The translations under genes and the position numbers were made by a program. 64,000 nt of DNA from G963662675 sp963662675 (GTDB lineage: Bacteria; Bacteroidota; Bacteroidia; Bacteroidales; Prolixibacteraceae), in NCBI GenBank assembly GCA_963662675.2, contig CAXXHP010000004.1:434001-498000 (forward strand), given 5' to 3'. The notes below the pieces were generated by a model. The model was not told where the DNA came from. It saw only the letters and a list, made by a program, of their open reading frames with translations, and searched no databases. Of this stretch, positions 44,438 through 51,995 are shown one piece after another (the stretch's first letter is position 1; each line of letters begins with the position of its first letter).

Positions 44438-45682
44438 ATGTACAAAGTTCTGTTGATCCAATTCTTCTTTTTATTTTCACTTGTTTCAAGTGCTCAGGTT
44501 TACCAGTTTCGTGGGCCTGACAGAGATGGGAAATTTCCAGAAACAGGTCTCTTAAAAGAATGGCCATTAGAAGGACCCGAATTGCTTTTAGAATATGAAG
44601 GTGTCGGAGAAGGATATTCATCTGTCATTTCGAATGGTAAGTATATTTATACGACAGGTATGATTGATACTTTAGATTACATGACCTGCATTGATTTTGA
44701 TGGCAACAAAAAGTGGCAGGTAGCTTATGGTGAATCCTGGAAACAAGCATTCCCGTCGACACGAAGTAGCCCAACGCTTGAAGATGACAGGGTGTATGTG
44801 GTAAGCGGTATTGGTGAACTAGTTTGCCTAAATGCTGAGACTGGTGATATTAACTGGAAAGTGAATGTTGATAAAGACTACGAGGCTGAATGGCATAACT
44901 GGGGAGTTGCTGAATCTCCTCTTATTGTAGATGATAAAGTCATTTGTACGCCTGGAGGGGCAGTTACTTCTATTATTGCATTTGATAAAATGACGGGGAA
45001 AGAAATATGGAAATCACCAAGTACTGGTGGACCACGTTCTTATGTTTCTCCTACTTTAAGGAATTTTAATGGGCAACAATATCTATTAGCGGCAACAGCT
45101 ACTGATCTACTTATTGTGGATCCAATTGATGGGCAAATTAAATTAACGTACAAATATTTTGACTCTGCTAATTGGAGATGGCAACCTAATGGTGTTATCT
45201 GGGCTAATGCCCCTGTGGTGAAAGACGATATGATATTTTTGTCTATCGGGTATGATTACTCCGCAAAAATGCTCAAAATAAATGCTGATTTTACGGCAAT
45301 TGAAGAAGTATATACAAATACCGTTTTAGATAATCATCATCATGGGTTAATAGAGCTAGATGGCTATCTATATGGCTCAAACTGGTTAAGTAATAACAAT
45401 GGTAACTGGGTGTGTTTAAATTGGGAAACCGGAGAAACGGTGTATGAAGAAACATGGAATTCAAAAGGAGACATGGTTTATGCAGATGGATTGCTATATG
45501 TTTATGATGAGAAAAGAGGTAATGTCGGTCTTGTAAAACCTGATCCTGCCGGATTTAAAGTAATCAGTTCGTTCCCCATAACAAAAGGGCGTAACCAACA
45601 TTGGTCGCATCCATATATTTTTGAAGGCAAGTTATTTATGAGGCATGGAGATGTACTAATGATATATAATTTGAAAGCATAG
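44438..45682 (+). CDS. Secreted PQQ-like beta-propeller protein 1
   Basis: A 414-residue protein with a Sec signal peptide ending VSSAQ. The mature start YQFRGPDRDGKFPETGLLKEW is the usual beginning of planctomycete- and Bacteroidota-type PQQ-like propellers (of which FRGPDRDGKF is the key part). At least six repeats of the AxDxxTGxxxW type follow, for example CLNAETGDINWKVNV and FDKMTGKEIWKSPSTGG. It is shorter than true quinoprotein alcohol dehydrogenases and no PQQ biosynthesis genes are present, so cofactor binding is not implied. First gene of the redox operon; the next gene starts two bases after its stop. Confidence 0.85.
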   Translation: MYKVLLIQFFFLFSLVSSAQVYQFRGPDRDGKFPETGLLKEWPLEGPELLLEYEGVGEGYSSVISNGKYIYTTGMIDTLDYMTCIDFDGNKKWQVAYGESWKQAFPSTRSSPTLEDDRVYVVSGIGELVCLNAETGDINWKVNVDKDYEAEWHNWGVAESPLIVDDKVICTPGGAVTSIIAFDKMTGKEIWKSPSTGGPRSYVSPTLRNFNGQQYLLAATATDLLIVDPIDGQIKLTYKYFDSANWRWQPNGVIWANAPVVKDDMIFLSIGYDYSAKMLKINADFTAIEEVYTNTVLDNHHHGLIELDGYLYGSNWLSNNNGNWVCLNWETGETVYEETWNSKGDMVYADGLLYVYDEKRGNVGLVKPDPAGFKVISSFPITKGRNQHWSHPYIFEGKLFMRHGDVLMIYNLKA

Positions 45683-45683
45683 G

Positions 45684-47105
45684 GTGAAGAGAAAATTTAT
45701 AAACTATGGTATTGGGCTAGTTGCAATAGCTGCGGTTATTTCATTCCTTTTTTGGTTAGTGAAAGATCCAACCGATGATTTTGCAATCAGCATGCCGGGA
45801 ACCGATAATCGGGGATCCGGAACACTGGTGGAGGAAATCATCCGCATCGGTGAGAAATTTAATTTATTTACAACTGACGCTCCTGAAATGAATGGCACCT
45901 GGCCACGTTTCAGGGGTGAAAATTTCGATAATATTGTTAGTGAAGAGCAAAGCCTGAAAGATACTTGGGGGGCTGAAGATCCTGAAGTGAAATGGACCCT
46001 GGAATTGGGCGAAGGACATGCAGGACCTGCCATTTATAAAGGCCGGGTATATTTACTTGACTATGATGAGGAAAATCGAGAGGATGCCTTACGGTGTTTT
46101 TCATTGGCTGATGGAACTGAAATTTGGCGCCGCTCATATGGCGTTAATGTTAAAAGGAATCATGGTATGTCTCGCACAGTTCCTGCAGTTACTGAAGACT
46201 ATGTGGTTACTATTGGTCCCAAATGTCAGGTTATGTGTGTCGATAGGCTTTCTGGTGATTTTAAGTGGGGGTTAGATCTGGTTAAGGAATATAATCTCGA
46301 GATCCCTCAATGGTATACGGCTCAATGTCCCCTCATCGATGGGGATAAAGTAATCCTTGCTCCCGGAGGCAGCTCTATCATGATTGCTGTCAATATTCAT
46401 ACCGGTGAAATTCTTTGGGAATGTCCTAACGATATGAACTGGAAAATGTCACACTCTTCTATTCTCCCAGCAAATATGTTTGGTGAAAACATGTATGTAT
46501 ACAGTGCCGATGGTGGTGTGTGTGGAATCGCAGCTGATGGAGAAAACGAAGGGTCTGTACTTTGGGAGTCAAGCGCTTGGAATCATTCGGTCGTAGCTCC
46601 GTCTCCTGTAATTTTGGAAGATAATCGTGTTTTTCTTACTGCCGGCTATGGTGCAGGTGGCATGTTGATAAAAATAAACCAAGAGGGTAGTCTATATAAA
46701 GCGGACGTTTTGAAAGAATATTCGGCAAAAGATGGACTTGCCTGTGAACAGCAAACGCCTGTTTTATGGAATGGGCATTTATTCGGAATAATACCTAAAG
46801 ATGGGGGAGCTAACCGTACACAATTGGTTTGCGTAAGCCCTGATGATGTTCAAATAATCGTTTGGACATCGGGAAAAGATAACCGCTTTGGGTTGGGCCC
46901 TTACATTATTGCTGACGATAAAATGTATATTTTGAGTGATGATGGGATGCTAACAATGATAAAACCTGATGTGAATAGTTACATTCAATTGGAACAAAAA
47001 CAGATTCTTGAAGGACATGATGCTTGGGCTCCGTTAGCAATTGCAGATGGGCTGCTCCTGCTTCGTGATTCAAAAACAATGTTTTGTTTAGATATAAGTG
47101 AATAA
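45684..47105 (+). CDS. Membrane-anchored PQQ-like beta-propeller protein 2
   Basis: A 473-residue protein starting with GTG one base after the preceding TAG. An N-terminal helix (YGIGLVAIAAVISFLFWLV) anchors it to the inner membrane, facing the periplasm. A 65-residue spacer leads to TWPRFRGENFDNI and propeller blades such as CFSLADGTEIWRRSYG, VNIHTGEILWECP and CVSPDDVQIIVWTSG. Several cysteines occur inside blades (GPKCQVMCVDR, AQCPLIDG), unusual for a simple scaffold, and could be structural. The absence of any gap to the next gene supports co-translation. Confidence 0.82.
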   Translation: MKRKFINYGIGLVAIAAVISFLFWLVKDPTDDFAISMPGTDNRGSGTLVEEIIRIGEKFNLFTTDAPEMNGTWPRFRGENFDNIVSEEQSLKDTWGAEDPEVKWTLELGEGHAGPAIYKGRVYLLDYDEENREDALRCFSLADGTEIWRRSYGVNVKRNHGMSRTVPAVTEDYVVTIGPKCQVMCVDRLSGDFKWGLDLVKEYNLEIPQWYTAQCPLIDGDKVILAPGGSSIMIAVNIHTGEILWECPNDMNWKMSHSSILPANMFGENMYVYSADGGVCGIAADGENEGSVLWESSAWNHSVVAPSPVILEDNRVFLTAGYGAGGMLIKINQEGSLYKADVLKEYSAKDGLACEQQTPVLWNGHLFGIIPKDGGANRTQLVCVSPDDVQIIVWTSGKDNRFGLGPYIIADDKMYILSDDGMLTMIKPDVNSYIQLEQKQILEGHDAWAPLAIADGLLLLRDSKTMFCLDISE

Positions 47106-48071
47106 ATGAAATACAAAAAGCTGGTCAATATTCTTTTAATCCTGATGGCTTTAGCTATTGTGATTATCATTGTGAACGATTTTATCAATAATCGCCAAGG
47201 AAAAAATATTGGCAATCCCTATGCATTTGATTTAAGTGAATATTCAAAGGTTGACTCTTCAGAGATCGTTTATACTGAGGTTAAAGCCATTCAGCTTGCT
47301 GTGTCAGATCCTAAAGGTGTTGAGTACATGGATGGATTAATTTATGTGATTGCTGATAAAAGTTTGATCAAGCTAAATACTGAAGGGCAAATATTACTAC
47401 AAATACAACTGGATGAAACACCTTCAGCTATAGCGGTTGAAAATCAGATTTGGATTGCCTTAACCAATCAGGTAATTTGTTTTGATCTGGAAGGGAATGA
47501 AATTAATAGATGGGATGATTACGGGCCTCGGTCTGTTATTACATCTCTGGCCGTTTCTTCATCGTCCATTTATGTAGCAGATGCAGGAAATCGGGTGGTT
47601 TATGAATGTTCTCATGATGGCACACTTATTCAACGCATTGGAGAGAAGGATGAGCAGAAGGCTGTTCCTGGCTTTATCATTCCAAGTCCATATTTTGAGG
47701 TTGATTTGTCAGAAGAAGGATTTCTATGGGCCACGGATCCAGGAAGGCATAGTCTTGAGAATTTTAATGCGGATGGTTCTTTGCGTACCTCATGGTCAAA
47801 ATCATCCGTGAAAACCGAAGGATTTAGCGGCTGCTGTAATCCATCTCATATGGCCATTTTGTACGACAATTCATTTATCACAAGCGAAAAAGGTATTGCT
47901 CGAGTGAAAATATATGACCAACATGGCGAATATGTTGGAGTAGTAGCGTCTCCGGATATGTTTGATGACGATGCTGAACCTGCCGATGTGTGTGTGGATG
48001 AAAACGGACAGGTTATTTTGCTTGATTTTAGCAGAAAGCAAATACGCATTTTTAAACCCAAAAACATCTAA
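47106..48071 (+). CDS. Membrane-anchored NHL-type beta-propeller protein
   Basis: A 321-residue protein starting directly after the previous stop. One N-terminal helix (ILLILMALAIVIIIVNDFI) anchors it. The rest has NHL-like repeats, for example DPKGVEYMDGLIYVIADK, SIYVADAGNRVVYECSHDG and ICVDENGQ-like VCVDENGQVILLDFSRKQ. The central motif GFSGCCNPSHMAIL has a Cys-Cys pair. Its role within the redox cluster is unknown; NHL propellers usually bind ligands or proteins, although a cluster position between propellers and Fe-S proteins suggests an assembly or docking function. Confidence 0.8.
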   Translation: MKYKKLVNILLILMALAIVIIIVNDFINNRQGKNIGNPYAFDLSEYSKVDSSEIVYTEVKAIQLAVSDPKGVEYMDGLIYVIADKSLIKLNTEGQILLQIQLDETPSAIAVENQIWIALTNQVICFDLEGNEINRWDDYGPRSVITSLAVSSSSIYVADAGNRVVYECSHDGTLIQRIGEKDEQKAVPGFIIPSPYFEVDLSEEGFLWATDPGRHSLENFNADGSLRTSWSKSSVKTEGFSGCCNPSHMAILYDNSFITSEKGIARVKIYDQHGEYVGVVASPDMFDDDAEPADVCVDENGQVILLDFSRKQIRIFKPKNI

Positions 48072-48072
48072 G

Positions 48073-48267
48073 ATGAATAGAAAAGAATTTATAAAAAAAG
48101 CCTTTAGGATTGGCATTTTAGGCGGATTAACAGGAGGAACTTTGTTTTTGGTCACAAAAAACAGAATTGACTACACTTGCTCTGTGGATGGAGTATGCAA
48201 ATCATGCTCTTTGTTAAGTTCATGTGATTTAGAAAAGGCAAAAGAAAGTAAAAAAGATGAGCGATAA
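48073..48267 (+). CDS. 64-residue exported four-cysteine protein
   Basis: Starts one base after the NHL gene and overlaps the NapG-like gene by 11 bases, in a different frame from that gene. The N-terminus NRKEFIKKAFRIG plus a glycine-rich hydrophobic stretch (ILGGLTGGTLFLV) resembles a Tat-like signal in which one Arg is Lys. The C-terminal half has Cys36, Cys42, Cys45 and Cys51 (C-x5-C-x2-C-x5-C), then a Lys/Glu tail. Four cysteines in 16 residues could hold a small Fe-S cluster or zinc, or two disulfides. No family is recognised. Tight packing in the operon argues that it is real. Confidence 0.75.
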   Translation: MNRKEFIKKAFRIGILGGLTGGTLFLVTKNRIDYTCSVDGVCKSCSLLSSCDLEKAKESKKDER

Positions 48268-48853
48268 TAAACAAGATAAACAAACCAACAGGAGGCAATT
48301 CATTCAAAAAGGAATGCGTGCCACTCTCGGATTATCAATTGTTGGAATTGCCGGAGCAGCTTCGCTAAAGGCAAGTGGTAGTGATTACGTATGGCAAATC
48401 GATCCGTTTAAATGTGTGTTTTGTGGTCGTTGTGCAGACTATTGTGTGATGACCCCATCTGCGGTTAAATGTGTGCATGCCTATGATTTATGTGGTTATT
48501 GTGATTTATGTGGAGGCTATCTTAAGCCTGACGCAAATGAGTTATCCACAGCAGCAGAAAATCAATTATGTCCAACGGCAGCAATAAAACGTAAGTTTGT
48601 TGAAGAACCTTATTTTGAATATGAAATTGATGAAGATCTGTGCATCGGTTGCGCGAAATGTGTTGACGGTTGTACTTCATTTGGCAATGGGTCGCTGCAT
48701 TTACAAGTGCGCCATGATATTTGTCTAAATTGCAATGAGTGTTCTATTGCTCGTGTTTGTCCGGGTGATGCATTTCAGCGTGTACCTGCCAGCTCACCGT
48801 ATCTTATCAAAGGAAGTTTCACTGCTGAAACTGATAACTCCAACCCTTCCTAA
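48257..48853 (+). CDS. Tat-exported polyferredoxin, NapG/MauM-like
   Basis: A 198-residue protein. The Tat signal is NRRQFIQKG (residues 11-19) with a hydrophobic run up to about residue 36, so it should reach the periplasm folded with its clusters. Four [4Fe-4S] motifs are visible: Cys53/56/59/63, Cys79/82/85 with Cys105-Pro, Cys129/132/135/139, and Cys156/159/162 with Cys168-Pro. This is the arrangement of NapG, which hands electrons from the membrane NapH to periplasmic nitrate reductase. No nitrate reductase is present here; the adjacent NosR/NapH-like gene is the likely partner, and beta-propeller proteins may be the recipients (inference). Confidence 0.9.
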   Translation: MSDNKQDKQTNRRQFIQKGMRATLGLSIVGIAGAASLKASGSDYVWQIDPFKCVFCGRCADYCVMTPSAVKCVHAYDLCGYCDLCGGYLKPDANELSTAAENQLCPTAAIKRKFVEEPYFEYEIDEDLCIGCAKCVDGCTSFGNGSLHLQVRHDICLNCNECSIARVCPGDAFQRVPASSPYLIKGSFTAETDNSNPS

Positions 48854-48863
48854 AACAACCTAA

Positions 48864-50120
48864 ATGAATCGACTTACAAAAATAGGCTTAACCCTTACTA
48901 CTTTATTTATGAGTGTTGCAGCATGGGCGCAGCAACAACGATTTCCAAAGCCCGAATTTGAAACGGGTTATGTACAGCCACTTACAACTCAAGCTACGCC
49001 ACGTGCTCTATTTATAGAGTATCTTGATGTATTTATGTTAGTTGCAGTTTTGGCTGTTGCAACATGGTTCGTACTTAAAAAACGTTCTCGCAGGGGTGTT
49101 TTCTGGACCTCCGTATTTTCTTTGCTTTATTTTGGCTTTTATCGTGAGGGCTGTATTTGTTCAATCGGCTCTATTCAAAATATAGTTTTGGCAATTTTCG
49201 ATCCGACTTATGTGTTGCCATTTACTGCGCTTTTGTTTTTTGTAATTCCTTTGGGTGTTACACTTTTCTACGGAAGGACTTTTTGTGCCGCTGTATGTCC
49301 TCTTGGGGCTATCCAGGACTTGGTGGCTTTTCGTCCAATAGAGTTGCCTAAATGGCTTCAAAAGGTACTTGGGTTAATCCCTTACTTGTATTTGGGATTA
49401 GCTGTTTTGTATGCCGCCACCAAATCGGAATTTCTAATTTGCCGCTACGATCCTTTTGTTGGCCTGTTCCGTTTTGATGCTCAGTTTGAAATGCTTCTTC
49501 TGGGAGGATTGTTTTTACTGATTGGTGTATTTGTAGCACGTCCGTATTGTCGGTTTTTCTGTCCCTATGGAGTGCTTCTTGGTTGGATGTCAACCTTTTC
49601 GAAGAAACATGTGTCCATTACGCCATCAAATTGTATACAGTGTAAGTTATGTGCCAATTCTTGTCCTTATGGGGCAATTGAAGAGCCGGTTAAAGAACAG
49701 GGCAGCCGACGCACAAATGTTCAGCGGTTAATGACATACCTACTTTTCATCCCTCTATGGATGGCCATAGGTGGATTATCAGGCTCAGTGATGCACGTGC
49801 CTTTGGCGAAGTTTAATTCTACGGTTTATCTTGCCGAGCAATTAGTGGAACATCCCGAAATTAGGGAGGATCAGGATAATCTTGAGGTACAGGCATTTTT
49901 ACAATCCGGGAAAAGCATGGACGAACTGGTTTTTGAAGCTCAAGAAATAAGAAGTCAGTTTTATTGGGGAGGATGGATTTTAGGCGCATTTATGGGGCTA
50001 GTCATTGGACTAACCTTGATAAAACTGTCATCACACAGAAACAGAAATGATTACGAACCAGATAAAACCAATTGTTTAAGTTGCGGACGATGCATGGATT
50101 ATTGTCCAGTGAAGAAATAA
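48864..50120 (+). CDS. NosR/NapH-like membrane iron-sulfur protein
   Basis: A 418-residue membrane protein with an N-terminal signal or anchor (TLTTLFMSVAAWAQQ). About six helices contain paired cysteine motifs typical of NosR/NapH: REGCICSIGSIQN, GRTFCAAVCPLG and YCRFFCPYG. A [4Fe-4S] site follows (CIQCKLCANSCPYGA), and a second one closes the protein (CLSCGRCMDYCPVKK). It lacks an FMN-binding domain of the NosR N-terminus. In NapGH and NosR systems these proteins move electrons between the quinone pool or cytosolic donors and periplasmic Fe-S proteins. It sits between the NapG-like gene and a propeller gene. Confidence 0.88.
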   Translation: MNRLTKIGLTLTTLFMSVAAWAQQQRFPKPEFETGYVQPLTTQATPRALFIEYLDVFMLVAVLAVATWFVLKKRSRRGVFWTSVFSLLYFGFYREGCICSIGSIQNIVLAIFDPTYVLPFTALLFFVIPLGVTLFYGRTFCAAVCPLGAIQDLVAFRPIELPKWLQKVLGLIPYLYLGLAVLYAATKSEFLICRYDPFVGLFRFDAQFEMLLLGGLFLLIGVFVARPYCRFFCPYGVLLGWMSTFSKKHVSITPSNCIQCKLCANSCPYGAIEEPVKEQGSRRTNVQRLMTYLLFIPLWMAIGGLSGSVMHVPLAKFNSTVYLAEQLVEHPEIREDQDNLEVQAFLQSGKSMDELVFEAQEIRSQFYWGGWILGAFMGLVIGLTLIKLSSHRNRNDYEPDKTNCLSCGRCMDYCPVKK

Positions 50121-50124
50121 AATA

Positions 50125-51990
50125 ATGAATATGAACGTCTCTTTAAAAGATAAAATGAGCTTAGCACGAGGCATTGCCTGGGTTGCGATTCTTTTCAGCA
50201 TGGTCGTTAGTGCCATGTTGATTGCTAATTACCTTCAACTTCAATCGGTCGATCCTTTAGAAAGTCCTGCGTTGCAAACATTGGTGGATAGATTGCATGA
50301 CAATCCGGATGACGAAGTGTTGAAGGAAGATATCCGTGCATTAGACTTGCTGATTCGTAAAGCCTATTTTACCAGCCAGTGGCAAATACGCACCGGGGCT
50401 TACATGTTAATATTTGGCATTTTGGTCTTTGTCTTAGCAATTCGTTACCAAAAGTCGCTAAAGACGGGTTTAGAAGAATTGGAAAGTATCGAGAAGGATC
50501 CATTTCTTGATAAGCAATTGGCCAGAAAATGGGTTGTTTATTCAGGAGCCGGGGTATTGGCATTGGCATTGGTGTCCGGGTTTTTGTCAAACAATATTTT
50601 AAACGAATATCAGCCTGAAATACAGGAAGTAAACAGTCAGGCAGACTCGGGAGTTGAGGTGGTATCTGCTCAGCCAATAGCGGAGATGCAAGACCAAGAG
50701 CCTACTGCTTCAACTGTAGCAGAAAACGAGATTACGGAGCCTGAAACATCACTTTCTCCGACAGAGACCGAGAGTGTCCCGGAAGAAACATCAGCCATTG
50801 TCACTCCGTCCACTCCCGTTGCAGATGTTAATAGTACGCAACAAGCTAGGGAGAATTTTCCGTTTTTTCGTGGGCCAGATGGAACAGGCCTCTCATACAA
50901 AACAGATGTACCTGAGAAGTGGGATTTAGCTTCTGGTGATAAAATTTTGTGGAAATCAGAAATTTCAAAGTCAGGCTATAGTACACCTATTGCTTGGGGA
51001 AATAAAATATTTTTAACCGGAGCTGATAATGAAGCCCGAGTTGTTTATTGTTACGATAAAGATTCCGGAAACCTGTTATGGGAAGTTAAGGCTGACCAAA
51101 TTGCCGGCTCGCCAACTTCTATGCCAAGAGTAACGGAAGATACTGGGTTGGCTGCTCCAACGATGGCTACAAATGGAACCTCAGTATTTGCCTTATTTGG
51201 TACAGGTGATCTAATTTCACTCGATATGAACGGAAATCGCCTGTGGGCGAAAAATCTAGGGGTGCCAAGTAATCATTACGGTCACTCTTCTTCATTAATT
51301 ATTTATAAGAATAAAGTGATCATTCAATATGATACTAGCCGTAATCCTAAAGTCATGGCTTTGTCAATTGCCGATGGTTCTTCAGTATGGGAAACAGCCA
51401 GAGAGGTTCAGGTGGCATGGTCATCCCCGGTTCTTGTTAATACCGGACGCAGGGACGAACTGATTTTAACAGCCGACCCTTATGTTACAAGTTATGATCC
51501 GGAAACGGGAACTGAACTTTGGCGTGTTGACTGCCTGATGGGTGAAGTTGGTCCTTCTGCAGCTTATGCAGATGGTATTGTGTATGCCGCTAATGAATAT
51601 GCTGTTTTAGCTGCCATCAAGTTGGGCAATCAACCGGAAATTATTTGGGAAAATGACGAGTATCTGCCCGAAGCGTCAAGCCCTTTGGCTGCTGACGGTA
51701 TGGTCATTGTTGCCACCAGTTATGGTGTTGTGGCTTGCTACGATGCTCTTACTGGTGAAAAATACTGGGAACAAGAGTTTGATGACGTGATTTATGCTTC
51801 GCCAACTTATGCAGATGGAAAAGTATATCTCATGGATATGAGTGGAACTCTTCATGTCTTTAATATGGCAAAAGAGTATCAATTGGTTGCTGAATCAGAA
51901 TTAGGAGAAAATTCCGTTTGTGCACCTATTTTTATTGATGGAAAGATGTACATCAGAGGTTACGACAATTTGTATTGTATCGGAAAATAA
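50125..51990 (+). CDS. PQQ-like beta-propeller protein 3 with N-terminal membrane bundle
   Basis: A 621-residue protein with an unusual N-terminal module. TM1 is IAWVAILFSMVVSAMLIANY (about residues 14-33), TM2 is about 92-108 (GAYMLIFGILVFVLAI), and TM3 is about 135-153 (VVYSGAGVLALALVSGF). A linker rich in Glu, Thr, Ser and Pro runs to about residue 240. The propeller then begins with FPFFRGPDGTGLSYK and has blades such as YDKDSGNLLWEVKA and YDPETGTELWRVDC. It lies 4 bases after the NosR/NapH-like gene and 5 bases before the NuoE-HydB fusion, at the centre of the operon. Confidence 0.83.
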   Translation: MNMNVSLKDKMSLARGIAWVAILFSMVVSAMLIANYLQLQSVDPLESPALQTLVDRLHDNPDDEVLKEDIRALDLLIRKAYFTSQWQIRTGAYMLIFGILVFVLAIRYQKSLKTGLEELESIEKDPFLDKQLARKWVVYSGAGVLALALVSGFLSNNILNEYQPEIQEVNSQADSGVEVVSAQPIAEMQDQEPTASTVAENEITEPETSLSPTETESVPEETSAIVTPSTPVADVNSTQQARENFPFFRGPDGTGLSYKTDVPEKWDLASGDKILWKSEISKSGYSTPIAWGNKIFLTGADNEARVVYCYDKDSGNLLWEVKADQIAGSPTSMPRVTEDTGLAAPTMATNGTSVFALFGTGDLISLDMNGNRLWAKNLGVPSNHYGHSSSLIIYKNKVIIQYDTSRNPKVMALSIADGSSVWETAREVQVAWSSPVLVNTGRRDELILTADPYVTSYDPETGTELWRVDCLMGEVGPSAAYADGIVYAANEYAVLAAIKLGNQPEIIWENDEYLPEASSPLAADGMVIVATSYGVVACYDALTGEKYWEQEFDDVIYASPTYADGKVYLMDMSGTLHVFNMAKEYQLVAESELGENSVCAPIFIDGKMYIRGYDNLYCIGK

Positions 51991-51995
51991 AGAAG

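Noticed and set aside
48257..50120. Reading the NapG/NapH-like pair as part of a nitrate reductase operon
   Set aside because: No NapA, NapB, NapD or NosZ gene is present in the window; the neighbours are propellers and a NADH dehydrogenase-type fusion.
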